Source of the DNA: an uncultured Rubellimicrobium sp.
GTDB taxonomy: Bacteria > Pseudomonadota > Alphaproteobacteria > Rhodobacterales > Rhodobacteraceae
Assembly (NCBI GenBank): GCA_902805995.1
Contig: CADCUU010000487.1
Span: forward strand, 1-21,320
Length of the DNA: 21,320 nucleotides
Direction of reading: 5' to 3'
Made by a program: the position numbers and the translations under genes. The notes below the pieces were generated by a model. The model was not told the origin of the DNA, made no database searches, and saw only the letters and a program-made list of their open reading frames with translations. How positions within the stretch are numbered: the stretch's first letter is position 1; the number at the start of each line of letters is the position of its first letter. This document shows, one piece after another, positions 1 through 7,790 of this stretch.

Positions 1-927
1 ACCAAGGCCCGGACCCGCCCGGGCGCAGAGGCCTTCCTCGCCCGCCTCGACGCCCTCGACCCATCCGCTCGGCTGGAGGAGGTGACCCTCAAGGCCTTGG
101 CCGAAACCTACGCCGCCCACCTGCGCATCGCCAAGGACGCGGGCTTCTCGGACTGCACGCCGGGGAGGTTCCTCCTGCCGGGCGACCTCGAAGGCTCGCC
201 CGCGCTGACCTTCGCGCCCCTGCCGCCCACGCCGGACGCCGGACGCGGGAGCCTCTGGCGCGAATCCGAGCGCCGCTTCGAGGCCTACAAGCGCTTGATC
301 GTGAAGCCCTTCTTCCGCGAGCATTTCGCCCGCATCGACCGGCAGGTGGTGCTGGTGGACGTACTCGGCGCCCTCGCCAGCGGTCCCCGCGCCTTCGAGG
401 ATCTGCGGCAGGCCATGGCCGACATCCTGGGCGCCTTCTCCCCCGGGCGCGGCGCCTGGCTCGCCCGGCTGCTCGGCCAGAAGCGGGTCGAGCGAATCCT
501 CTTCGCGGCGACCAAGGCCGATCACCTCCACCACGCCCAGCATCCCCGCCTCGCCGCGCTGGTGGAGGCTCTCCTGCGAGAGGCCAGGGACCGCGCCGAG
601 TTCGCGGGCGCCGACACCGCCGCCATGGCCATCGCCTCCCTCCGCACCACCGTCGAGGATCGCGTCCCGCATGGCGGCGACATGCTCGACGTCGTTCGGG
701 GACGCCTTCTTGGCTCCGGCCACCAGGCCGCGCAGCATCCGGGCGACCTCCCCGAGGACCCGAACCGCCTTCTCGCCCCGGCGCGGTCGGGCGCGGAGGA
801 CTGGCCCTTGCAGGACTACGCCGTCCAGGACTTCGCCCCCGCGCCCCTCACGCTCCGCCCCGGAGAGGGCCCGCCGCATATCCGCCTCGACAAGGCGGCC
901 GAGTTCCTGATCGGAGACCAGCTGTGA
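1..927 (+). CDS. YcjX family P-loop protein, 3' part only
   Basis: The frame is open from the first base, so the gene starts outside the window; 308 codons are visible, against about 460-490 residues for the family. The motif LLPGDLEGSPALTFAPL (about residues 51-67 of the visible part) and the later stretch VEDRVPHGGDMLDVVRGRLLG are typical of YcjX-like proteins, which are predicted nucleotide-binding stress proteins of unknown exact role. The Walker A loop should lie upstream of the window and cannot be checked. A GTG at base 82 is in frame but is internal, because coding similarity continues upstream of it. The stop overlaps the start of the next gene (GTGA at 924-927), indicating translational coupling with the YcjF-like gene, the usual partner. 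The family call is strong; the biochemical function is not established. Confidence 0.88.
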   Translation, partial: TKARTRPGAEAFLARLDALDPSARLEEVTLKALAETYAAHLRIAKDAGFSDCTPGRFLLPGDLEGSPALTFAPLPPTPDAGRGSLWRESERRFEAYKRLIVKPFFREHFARIDRQVVLVDVLGALASGPRAFEDLRQAMADILGAFSPGRGAWLARLLGQKRVERILFAATKADHLHHAQHPRLAALVEALLREARDRAEFAGADTAAMAIASLRTTVEDRVPHGGDMLDVVRGRLLGSGHQAAQHPGDLPEDPNRLLAPARSGAEDWPLQDYAVQDFAPAPLTLRPGEGPPHIRLDKAAEFLIGDQL

Positions 928-1979
928 TCCTCCGCGACGATCCCTCCGACGAGCCCCGCCCCGCCGACGCACCCCGCTCGCGCGGCCCCGTTCTGATCGA
1001 GGTGGAGGACGCCCCCCCGCCCGCGCCCGAAGCGGCGCCCCCTGTCCCGGACCTCGGGACCCCCGGCGTCCCGCCCCCGGCGATGGAGCGGGCCATGCAG
1101 ATGGCGGCCCGACCGCGCTCCCAACTGGCGGGCTGGTTCTGGTCGCTTTTGGGCAGCTTCCTCCTCTTCGCCCTGTCGCTCGCGGCCTGGGACTGGGCGG
1201 CGGGGCTTCTTGAGCGTCACCCGCTTCTGGGCGGGATCGCGACGGCGCTCCTCCTGGGGCTTACCGCCGTGGCGCTCCTCATCGCGGGGCGCGAGCTTCT
1301 GGCGATCCGGCGGCTCGCACGCATCGACACGATCCAGCGGGAGGCCGTAGGCGCGCTGGCCTCGGGGAGCCTCTCGCAGGCGCGCGTTGTGGTGGATCAC
1401 CTCGCCCGCCTCTACTCCGCGCGCGAAGGCCTGCGCTGGAACGCCTCGCGCCTTGCCGAACGTCAGGGCGAGGTCCTCGACGCCGACGGCCTCCTGCGAT
1501 TGGCGGAGCGGGAGCTTCTCCTGCCGCTCGACACTGCTGCGGAGCGAGAGGTGGGGGGCGCCGCGCGGCAGGTGGCCACGGTGACGGCCGTCGTGCCCCT
1601 CCCCCTCGCGGATGTAGCGGCGGCGCTGGCGGCAAACCTCCGCATGATCCGCCGGGTGGCCGAGATCTATGGCGGCCGGTCGGGCGTGGTGGAGTCATGG
1701 CGGCTCGTTCGGACGGTGATGACGCATCTCGTGGCCACGGGCGCGGTCGCGGTGGGCGACGATCTCCTCCACGGCGTCGCGGGCGGGACGGTGCTGTCGC
1801 GCCTGTCGCGCCGGTTCGGGGAAGGCGTGGTGAACGGCGCGCTGACGGCGCGGGTCGGCGTCGCGGCCATCGAGGTCTGCCGCCCCCTGCCCTTCCTGGG
1901 CCGCGAGAAGCCCAGCGTAACCGCGATCCTGGGCGGCGCGTTGAAGGGCCTATTCGGGCGCGGGGACGCGACGCCGTAG
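924..1979 (+). CDS. YcjF-like DUF697 inner-membrane protein (TIGR01620 type)
   Basis: 351 residues, starting at a GTG that overlaps the stop of the YcjX-like gene by 4 nt. The N-terminus (about residues 1-65) is Pro/Ala-rich, acidic and probably disordered and cytoplasmic. Two membrane segments follow, near residues 68-90 and 98-123, in the order expected for YcjF. The C-terminal half is helical, with the DUF697 stretch ALTARVGVAAIEVCRPLPF near residues 305-323. The YcjX/YcjF pair is commonly co-encoded in proteobacteria and linked to envelope or heat stress, but no reaction is known. It ends 20 nt before the convergent sqdC stop, and no T-tract terminator is visible in that gap. Family assignment is from sequence; any stress role is inference. 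Confidence 0.87.
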   Translation: MILRDDPSDEPRPADAPRSRGPVLIEVEDAPPPAPEAAPPVPDLGTPGVPPPAMERAMQMAARPRSQLAGWFWSLLGSFLLFALSLAAWDWAAGLLERHPLLGGIATALLLGLTAVALLIAGRELLAIRRLARIDTIQREAVGALASGSLSQARVVVDHLARLYSAREGLRWNASRLAERQGEVLDADGLLRLAERELLLPLDTAAEREVGGAARQVATVTAVVPLPLADVAAALAANLRMIRRVAEIYGGRSGVVESWRLVRTVMTHLVATGAVAVGDDLLHGVAGGTVLSRLSRRFGEGVVNGALTARVGVAAIEVCRPLPFLGREKPSVTAILGGALKGLFGRGDATP

Positions 1980-1999
1980 GAGGGCACGCCTACGCCGAC

Positions 2000-2815
2000 C
2001 TACACCATCACGCGCAGCGTCTCTTCCAGAGCCGTTTCGCCGCCAGGCCTCCATCCCAGGGCACGCAGGCGCGAGCAGTCCATCATGTTCGGACGTTTCT
2101 GAACCTGCTCCGGCAGTGTTCCCTTGACCCCGGAGATCCGGGACCAGCGCTCCAGCAGCTCGCGCCGGTCGAGGAGAAGGTCCGAGCAGTTGTAGGGGCC
2201 CGAGGCCCCGCCAAGAAGCAGCGCCACCGCGCGGGCGAGGTCGTCGCCATGCACCTCGGTCCCGCAGGCGGGTGCGACCACTTCACCGCGTGCGAAGGCG
2301 TCAAAAAGGTCCGCCCATTTGTGGCGCTGGCCCGGCGCGGGGGGGCCGTAGACTCCGGTCGCGCGTAGGCTCGCGCCGCCGAAATCGTGCAGCGCCTCCT
2401 CGGCGCGGAGCTTCACCTGGCCGTAAAGTCTGTCGGGGGCGAGGGGCAGGTCTTCGGTGAGGGTCGTGCCTGGGGGCAGCCCGTCATAGACCGCGCGGGA
2501 GGACAGGAAGACGATCCGCAGGCCGCGCGCCTCCCTCCAGAGACGGAGCGTGCCGTCGAGGTTGGCGTGGAGAAAGCCTTCGGGGTCTTCGCCCTCCCCG
2601 CCTCGGTAGCGGCCGGGGACGTGGGAAAACGCGGCATGGACCAGCGCGTCGCACCCCTGAAGCAGCGCAGGTTCGCCCAGACGCCAGGGGCGGTGCTCGC
2701 CTCCGTGCGGCGACGGCGTGCGGCCGAGGGTCACCACCCGCCAGCCCATCCTGAGGAACCGGGCCACGATGAACTGGCCCACAAGGCCGGTTGCCCCCGT
2801 GACAGCGACCTTCAC
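2000..2815 (-). CDS. sqdC: SqdC-like NAD-dependent epimerase/reductase, sulfolipid biosynthesis
   Basis: 271-residue extended short-chain dehydrogenase. The Rossmann motif GATGLVG is at residues 7-13, the catalytic Ser region FLSSRAVYDG near 103-112, and the active-site pair YGQVK at Tyr131/Lys135. On its own it would be called a generic NAD-dependent epimerase/dehydratase. Its place as third gene after sqdB and a GT8 gene, on the same strand, reproduces the sqdBDC order of Rhodobacter sphaeroides, where loss of sqdC disturbs sulfolipid formation and leads to a sulfoquinovosyl-dihydroxyacetone by-product. The exact substrate is unknown. It is separated from sqdD by 114 nt, longer than usual within an operon, so a second promoter is possible. 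The symbol rests mainly on context. Confidence 0.8.
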   Translation of the reverse strand: MKVAVTGATGLVGQFIVARFLRMGWRVVTLGRTPSPHGGEHRPWRLGEPALLQGCDALVHAAFSHVPGRYRGGEGEDPEGFLHANLDGTLRLWREARGLRIVFLSSRAVYDGLPPGTTLTEDLPLAPDRLYGQVKLRAEEALHDFGGASLRATGVYGPPAPGQRHKWADLFDAFARGEVVAPACGTEVHGDDLARAVALLLGGASGPYNCSDLLLDRRELLERWSRISGVKGTLPEQVQKRPNMMDCSRLRALGWRPGGETALEETLRVMV

Positions 2816-2929
2816 GGCTTGAACCTTCGCTCTGATCGCGAGGCTGTCCCTCTCGGAACCATGATCCTCGCGCTCAGGCGCATATGGACCAGCGAACGTG
2901 AGAGATTGTGGCCGAGCGGCACGACACGG

Positions 2930-3727
2930 TCATGGCAAAGGCAGGGTCGACAGGTCCGGGACCGCCTCATCCCCCGCATAGGCCCGCCAGAGGTCGATCA
3001 GCGGGCGGAGGCGGTCGACCTTGGCGTGGTCCTGCCAGGGTTTCTCGTACTGGAAGTGGAGGACATGGATATCCGACCAGTCCCAGAGCCCGGGCAGGTT
3101 GAACCACACATACTGGAGCATGTTGTAGATCACCGGCAGCCCGTGCCAGTCGGGGAAGGCCTCCTGCAGGAAAGTCTGGTCGGTGCGCTTCCAGAAGGCG
3201 CCGGGCGTGTCGAGATGCGCGAAAAGGCGCTGGAACGTGGCCTCTGAGGGACGCGCCGTGAACACCCCCGAATTCATGCGGTGGAAGTCTGAAAGAGATT
3301 CGTAGACGTTCGGGGCCGCGCAAAACTCTGGATAGTCGAACAGCCGGTCGATGTTGCGCAGCGCCAGCGTGTCGGCGTCGAGGAACACGACCCGCTCGTA
3401 GGGCAACTGCCAGAGCCGCAGCTTGGCGAAGTTGTCGAGCGGCGTATGAAACGGAGGCTTCGTGCCCTTGGTGAAGGGATTGAGGCCGTGGATACGGTCC
3501 TTGGCGTGACGCTCGTTGAACTCCGGCGAGGTCGGCAGGAGATCCACCGGCACGAGGCGGGCCCCCCGGGCGGCGAGTGCGCGAAGGCTGTCCTCCGGCA
3601 CGCCGCCGGTGTGCATCACCACCCGGTCAGCCGTGGTCCCGGTGAGCGAAAGGGAGCGCAGGAGAGCCCCCGCGCCGACCGCGAAGTCGGCGTTGGTGAC
3701 GAGGGTGACATAGGCGCGGGTGGTCAT
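2930..3727 (-). CDS. sqdD: SqdD-like family 8 glycosyltransferase (sulfoquinovosyltransferase candidate)
   Basis: 265 residues with a glycogenin/GT8 fold. It shows an N-terminal YVTLVTNADF strand, the metal-binding DxD in VVFLDADTL (Asp117-Ala-Asp119), the MNSGVF motif in mid-protein, and HFQYEKPW near residues 214-221, matching the family's C-terminal His-Lys element. SqdD of Rhodobacter sphaeroides is a glycogenin-like protein proposed to transfer sulfoquinovose from UDP-sulfoquinovose to diacylglycerol, and the neighbour sqdB supports the same role here. This differs from cyanobacteria and plants, which use the unrelated SqdX/SQD2 (GT4). ATG 3727 is the first ATG after an in-frame TGA upstream. 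No good Shine-Dalgarno sequence is seen, and a small GC hairpin (3738-3750) sits just upstream. Confidence 0.88.
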   Translation of the reverse strand: MTTRAYVTLVTNADFAVGAGALLRSLSLTGTTADRVVMHTGGVPEDSLRALAARGARLVPVDLLPTSPEFNERHAKDRIHGLNPFTKGTKPPFHTPLDNFAKLRLWQLPYERVVFLDADTLALRNIDRLFDYPEFCAAPNVYESLSDFHRMNSGVFTARPSEATFQRLFAHLDTPGAFWKRTDQTFLQEAFPDWHGLPVIYNMLQYVWFNLPGLWDWSDIHVLHFQYEKPWQDHAKVDRLRPLIDLWRAYAGDEAVPDLSTLPLP

Positions 3728-3843
3728 GGTGCTGACAGGTGCCCCGCACCGTCATGCGAAGCATTGCACAGCCTCAGGCCGGGCGCGTCGATGCCATCTG
3801 CTAGCGCGCCCATGTCAGCCAAGACTCCACAGGACCAGCCCCA

Positions 3844-5061
3844 TCAGGAGGCCGGGCGCAGGGCCTGACGCTCCGGGTCGCGATCCACGCGCTCGGCGAT
3901 CTCCTTGGTCCAGGCAGACACGGCGGGCACGCGGGACCGGTCGATGCGGTGTGCGAACTTCTTCGCGACGTCCACCACCTCGCTCAGGAGCCCTTCCTCC
4001 AGCCGGATCGGGTTGAGGCCGAGCGCGAGGAACTGGTCGTTGCGCACGATCAGGTCGTTCTCCTCGGCCTCCTTGCGGGGGTTGGGGAGAAAGGCGACCT
4101 TGGCCCCCGACAGGCGCGCCACGAGTTGCGCGAGGTCGCGGACGCGGTGCGTTTCCGTCATCTGGTTGAAGATGCGCACCCGCTCGCCCGACTTCGGCGC
4201 GTCCGCGAGAGCGAGTTCGATGCAGCGGACCGAGTCCTGGATGTGGATAAAGGCGCGCGTCTGCCCGCCCGTGCCGTGGACCGTCAACGGATAGCCGATC
4301 GCCGCCTGGATGAGGAAGCGGTTGAGCACCGTGCCGTAGTCGCCGTCGTAGTCGAAGCGGTTCACGAGCTGCGGGTGGCGCCGGGTCTGGTCGGTGTGGG
4401 TGCCCCAGACGATGCCCTGGTGCAAGTCGGTTATCCGCAGTCCGTCGTTCTGGGCGTAGAACTGAAACAGGATCTGATCGAGGCTCTTGGTCATGTGATA
4501 GACCGAGCCGGGGCGCGTCGGGTACAGGATCTGCTGTTCGCGCGGGCCAGCGGGCGTGTCGATCGATACGTCGAGGTAGCCCTCGGGGATCGGCGCGCCG
4601 ACGCTGGAATAGCCGTAGACGCCCATCGTCCCGAGATGGATGAGGTGCGCGTCGATCCCGGTCTCCACCAGGGCGGCGAGGACGTGGTGCGTGGCGCCCA
4701 CGTTGTTGTCCACCGTGTAGACCTTGTGGCGGTCGGTCTTCATCGAATAGGGCGCGGCCCGCTGCTCGGCGAAGTGGATGACCGCATCGGGGCGATGCTC
4801 GGCGAACCACTGCTTCACACGCTCGTATTCGGTGGCGAGGTTGAGGAGGTGGAAGTGCAGCGTGCGCCCCGTGACCTCCTTCCAGATGCGGCAGCGCTCC
4901 TGGATCGAATCCATCGGGGTCAGCGACTGCACGCCAAGCTCGGTGTCGATCCAGCGGCGCGAAAGGTTGTCCACGATGTGGATGTCGTGGCCGAGGTTCG
5001 ACAGGTGAAGGCAGGTGGGCCAACCCACGAAGCCGTCCCCGCCGAGGATCGCGATCTTCAT
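3844..5061 (-). CDS. sqdB: UDP-sulfoquinovose synthase SqdB
   Basis: 405 residues, recognisable along their whole length as SqdB/SQD1, which makes UDP-sulfoquinovose from UDP-glucose and sulfite using bound NAD+. Visible elements in order: nucleotide motif GGDGFVG (7-13); VDNLSRRWIDTELGVQSLTP (30-49), typical of this subgroup; HFAEQRAAPYSM (96-107); LGTMGVYG with Thr145; YHMTK with Tyr188 and Lys192 as the catalytic pair; NRFDYDGDYGTVLNRF; and VPAVSAW near the C-terminus. These distinguish it from ordinary UDP-glucose 4-epimerases. It is first in the sqdB-sqdD-sqdC set and is preceded by a GGAG about 7 nt before the ATG. The product headgroup goes into the anionic membrane lipid sulfoquinovosyl diacylglycerol, which can replace phospholipids under phosphate limitation. 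No Pho-box was identified upstream. Confidence 0.95.
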   Translation of the reverse strand: MKIAILGGDGFVGWPTCLHLSNLGHDIHIVDNLSRRWIDTELGVQSLTPMDSIQERCRIWKEVTGRTLHFHLLNLATEYERVKQWFAEHRPDAVIHFAEQRAAPYSMKTDRHKVYTVDNNVGATHHVLAALVETGIDAHLIHLGTMGVYGYSSVGAPIPEGYLDVSIDTPAGPREQQILYPTRPGSVYHMTKSLDQILFQFYAQNDGLRITDLHQGIVWGTHTDQTRRHPQLVNRFDYDGDYGTVLNRFLIQAAIGYPLTVHGTGGQTRAFIHIQDSVRCIELALADAPKSGERVRIFNQMTETHRVRDLAQLVARLSGAKVAFLPNPRKEAEENDLIVRNDQFLALGLNPIRLEEGLLSEVVDVAKKFAHRIDRSRVPAVSAWTKEIAERVDRDPERQALRPAS

Positions 5062-5142
5062 CCCAGAACTCCGGTTGCCGCCCGCGCGCAGGCCGGGCCG
5101 CGCCCGTGTAAATCATGCCGAGGCCAAGGTCCACCGAGGCGG

Positions 5143-5158
5143 GCACTGGCGGCAGTGC
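5143..5158 (-). terminator. GC hairpin after the histidine kinase gene
   Basis: A perfect 6-bp stem (GCACTG/CAGTGC) with a 4-nt loop begins 15 nt after the kinase stop. There is no T-tract on the minus strand, so if it terminates transcription it is a weak or Rho-assisted site. It separates the kinase from the downstream sqdB start. Confidence 0.35.
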
Positions 5159-5173
5159 ACGACGCTGCGGAGG

Positions 5174-6169
5174 TCAGAGGTCGGGCGACCGGGGGGTGAA
5201 CTCCACGGTGACCTCGGTCCCGTCGGGGCCGGTCCGGGTGCTGATCTCGCCCCCGAGCTCGCCCACGAAGGCCTGGATGAGGATGCGGCCGACGCCGGCG
5301 CCCTCCTGGCCCTCGATCACGCCATGGCCGTCGTCGGCGACGGACACACGGCACTGCCCCTCCGCCACGGACAGCGCCACCCGCACCGCGCCGGACCGCC
5401 CGTCGGCGAAGGCGTGCTTGACCGCGTTGGTCAGAAGCTCGTTGACGACCAGCGCCAGAGGCACCGCCATCTGCGTGGGCAAGGTGATCGGGGCGAGGTC
5501 GGCTGTCACGGTCACGGGGGCCGGCGCGGCCAGGGAATCTCGGAAGCTCGCGACAAGGCCGCCCAGATAGTCCGACATCTCGACCCGGTCAGCCTGGGAC
5601 GCGCCGTCGAGCCGGCGATAGAGCGCGGCCAGCGCCTGCACCCGTCCCTGGACGCGCTCCAGCGCCGGGCGGCCTTCCCGGGGGGTGGCGCGCGCCTCCA
5701 TCGACAGGATGGCCGAGATGGCGGCGAAGCTGTTCATCACCCGATGGCCCAGCTCCTTGAGGAGATGCTGGGCGTGGTCGAGCGCCTGGGCCTGCTCGGC
5801 CTCCAGGCGGCGGGCCTCGGTCAGGTCTCGGAACGCCACGATGAAGCGACCCGCCGGCTCCATGGGGGCGGCGCGAACCTCGTAATACCGCCCGAGCGCT
5901 GCCGAGTGTTCCGTGAAGCGCAAGGGCACGCGGTCGAGCGCCACGCGCCCGTAATGGTCGATCCAGGTCTGCTCGATGGCGGGCAGGACCTCGCGCACGG
6001 TGCGGCCCTGGACGTCGCGCAGGCCGGTCGCCTCCTCGAAGCCGCCGCTTACCCGATGGACGTGGACATCGACGGGCGCGCCGTCGGCATCGGTGATGAT
6101 CGAGCAGATCGCGAAGGGCCAATCCAGAATCGCACCGAGCAGTTCAAAGCCGCCGTCGTCCGTTGCCAT
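5174..6169 (-). CDS. Orphan PAS-domain sensor histidine kinase, HisKA_2/HWE type
   Basis: 331 residues from ATG 6169; an in-frame ATG at 6235 would add 22 residues and cannot be excluded, as neither site has a strong Shine-Dalgarno. Residues about 10-120 look like a PAS sensor domain ending in FIVAFRDLTEARRLEAEQ. The phospho-acceptor box KELGHRVMNSFAAISAIL places His142 in the HisKA_2 pattern. The ATPase part has the N-box VVNELLTNAVKHAF, the VADDGHGV box, and a C-terminal GTEVTVEF. The second Gly box reads GVGRILI where GLGL-like is usual. No membrane segment is seen, so it is probably cytoplasmic and may sense a cofactor or small ligand. No response regulator gene lies beside it. Kinases of this type often feed single-domain regulators or PhyR-type stress pathways in alphaproteobacteria, but that link is inference. 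Confidence 0.88.
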   Translation of the reverse strand: MATDDGGFELLGAILDWPFAICSIITDADGAPVDVHVHRVSGGFEEATGLRDVQGRTVREVLPAIEQTWIDHYGRVALDRVPLRFTEHSAALGRYYEVRAAPMEPAGRFIVAFRDLTEARRLEAEQAQALDHAQHLLKELGHRVMNSFAAISAILSMEARATPREGRPALERVQGRVQALAALYRRLDGASQADRVEMSDYLGGLVASFRDSLAAPAPVTVTADLAPITLPTQMAVPLALVVNELLTNAVKHAFADGRSGAVRVALSVAEGQCRVSVADDGHGVIEGQEGAGVGRILIQAFVGELGGEISTRTGPDGTEVTVEFTPRSPDL

Positions 6170-6425
6170 GATATGCCGTTCGAAGTGCAAGGCGGCCCCC
6201 TTAGAAGTGCGCGGTCCATCCTCGGCGGCGCACATAACATGGTCTCTGGTCGATCATCCCCTGGTTGTTTATTGACACAATTTCGCCGCTTCGCCCACAA
6301 CTTTCGGACAGGAACTTACCTGCTTCGATCGCTTCAGCAAAAGCTTGCCGAAGGCGGGGCGCCTGGCCGAGGGAGGCTTGGCCGACAGGGTGCGGCGACC
6401 GTAGCGCGGCGGATTGCGTCGTTCG
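6170..6425. other. Intergenic region between kinase start and DUF1537 kinase stop
   Basis: No gene is supported here. The part near 6265-6305 is the most AT-rich stretch of the neighbourhood and could hold the kinase promoter on the minus strand, but no convincing -35/-10 pair was found. No T-tract terminator follows the DUF1537 kinase gene. Confidence 0.4.
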
Positions 6426-7790
6426 TCAGCGGATGGGGGGATCTGCCCCGACCCCCATCATCACCGGATCGGGTCGCTGGCCTAGCGCCTGCTCGAACAG
6501 GTTCTCGGGCCCCATCTGGCCGCCCTTCAGGATGATCTCCACGGGGTCGCCCTCGGCCCGGTGCCCGCGCATGAGGGATGCGCCGTGAGCGATCCAGGCC
6601 AGAGGCTCCAGTGCCACGACGCCAAGTTCACGGGTCACGCGGCCCGAGGTGTCGCCCCCGCAGACGAGAACCCGACCCACGCCCCTGTCCACGAGCCCTG
6701 AGAGGACCATCCCCAGCGCCTCTCCGATTCGAGCCTCGCCCTCGGCGGGGGAAAGCCCTGCCCGGGCGATGGCGGCACGGGTTGTGGCGAGGGCCGGGTC
6801 GTCCGGGCCGCGCAGCGCGGCGACGATGGGGTTCCGCCCGTGAGCCAGCGCGGCGGCGGCGCTGTCCGTCGCGGCGCCGATGGCCGCCTGCGCGCCCGGC
6901 CCGAACAGGGCCACGGTGTCGAGGGGGATCACGGGCCAGCCACGAGCCTCCGCCCAGGCGACCTGCATGGCCGTGATGGCCGAGGCGGAGCCCGACACCA
7001 CGGCGATCCGGTCCACGGGCCAGGGCGCGGGACGCGTGGACTCCTCGGCCAGCCACCCCTGCGCCCGGAAATAGGCGACAAGCGCGGATTCCACGCCCTG
7101 GGAGCCTAGGGCGAAGCGCCGGGACCAGATGATCCGCCCCACGGCGGCGAGGTCGTCCTGCCCCGCGCAGTCGACGGCAATGCCGCGCGGGCCCTGTTGG
7201 GCCAGTCGCTCGAACCCATCCGGGCCCAGATCGGGCCGCATCAGCGGCGCAAGTGGCAGGTCCGTCTGGCGGCCGAGGTGGCGGCAGATGTCGGCCTCGT
7301 CCATGGGTGTCACAGGGTGGCGCGCCATGACGGGGTGCCGGTCGATGCGGTGGATGCCCCCGGGACCCCGCGCAAAGAGCGTGCCGAAGGCCTGGTACCG
7401 CCCCATCTCGGGCGAGGCGAAGAGGATGGGTGCGCAGGGTTCTCCGGTCGCGGTCAGGCCTAGTTCCAGCGCGCGGCCCAGCGATCCGACTTGCGGTGCG
7501 CTGTCCATGGTGGAGCAGGCCTTGTAGTGGACCAGCGGCGCGCCCGTAGCCTTGAGCGCGGCATAGAGCTCCGGCAAGTGGGCGTTCATCCAGTCGGGGC
7601 TTTCGGCCCGAGCGGTGGTGGCGAGGCCGATGCCGCGCAGGCCCGGGAATCGCAACAGCATCTCGGGCGTCGGCGGCTCGAGGAACATCGCGGCGGGCAG
7701 GCCTGCGAAGGCCAGGGTCTCGGCCACCGCGGCGCCGCCGGTGAAGTCGTCGCCGAGCCAGGCGACCAGCGGTCCCTCGGGCAAACTCAC
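6426..7790 (-). CDS. oiaK: DUF1537 (four-carbon acid sugar kinase) family, likely 3-oxo-isoapionate kinase
   Basis: 454 residues from a GTG start that overlaps the RLP stop (GTGA, 7787-7790). Family motifs in order: N-terminal WLGDDFTGGAAVAE (about 10-23), the substrate-domain motif YKACSTMDSAPQVGSLGRA (about 95-113), VVSGSASAITAMQVAWA starting the C-terminal domain, and the nucleotide-site motif LVCGGDTSGRVTRELG near residue 385. DUF1537 proteins phosphorylate four-carbon or branched sugar acids. In the non-oxidative part of D-apiose catabolism, OiaK makes 3-oxo-isoapionate 4-phosphate, the substrate of an RLP. Its position directly after the RLP and downstream of an apsD-like gene fits that role. 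Substrate is inferred from context. The same frame stays open far upstream, but that extension is antisense-like translation of the RLP region and not part of this protein. Confidence 0.82.
   Translation of the reverse strand: MSLPEGPLVAWLGDDFTGGAAVAETLAFAGLPAAMFLEPPTPEMLLRFPGLRGIGLATTARAESPDWMNAHLPELYAALKATGAPLVHYKACSTMDSAPQVGSLGRALELGLTATGEPCAPILFASPEMGRYQAFGTLFARGPGGIHRIDRHPVMARHPVTPMDEADICRHLGRQTDLPLAPLMRPDLGPDGFERLAQQGPRGIAVDCAGQDDLAAVGRIIWSRRFALGSQGVESALVAYFRAQGWLAEESTRPAPWPVDRIAVVSGSASAITAMQVAWAEARGWPVIPLDTVALFGPGAQAAIGAATDSAAAALAHGRNPIVAALRGPDDPALATTRAAIARAGLSPAEGEARIGEALGMVLSGLVDRGVGRVLVCGGDTSGRVTRELGVVALEPLAWIAHGASLMRGHRAEGDPVEIILKGGQMGPENLFEQALGQRPDPVMMGVGADPPIR

Noticed and set aside
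2836..2878. CGCGAGG/CCTCGCG inverted repeat between sqdD and sqdC
   Set aside because: Seven-base arms with a loop over 20 nt and no conserved features; too weak to call an attenuator or operator.
6311..6335. GGAAC followed 16 nt later by GCTT, resembling an EcfG general-stress promoter
   Set aside because: The -10 part does not match CGTT and it points away from the histidine kinase, with no gene downstream on the plus strand.
5015..6535. 506-codon plus-strand frame opposite the histidine kinase
   Set aside because: The minus strand encodes clear PAS, HisKA_2 and ATPase motifs, while this translation has none and no ribosome site.
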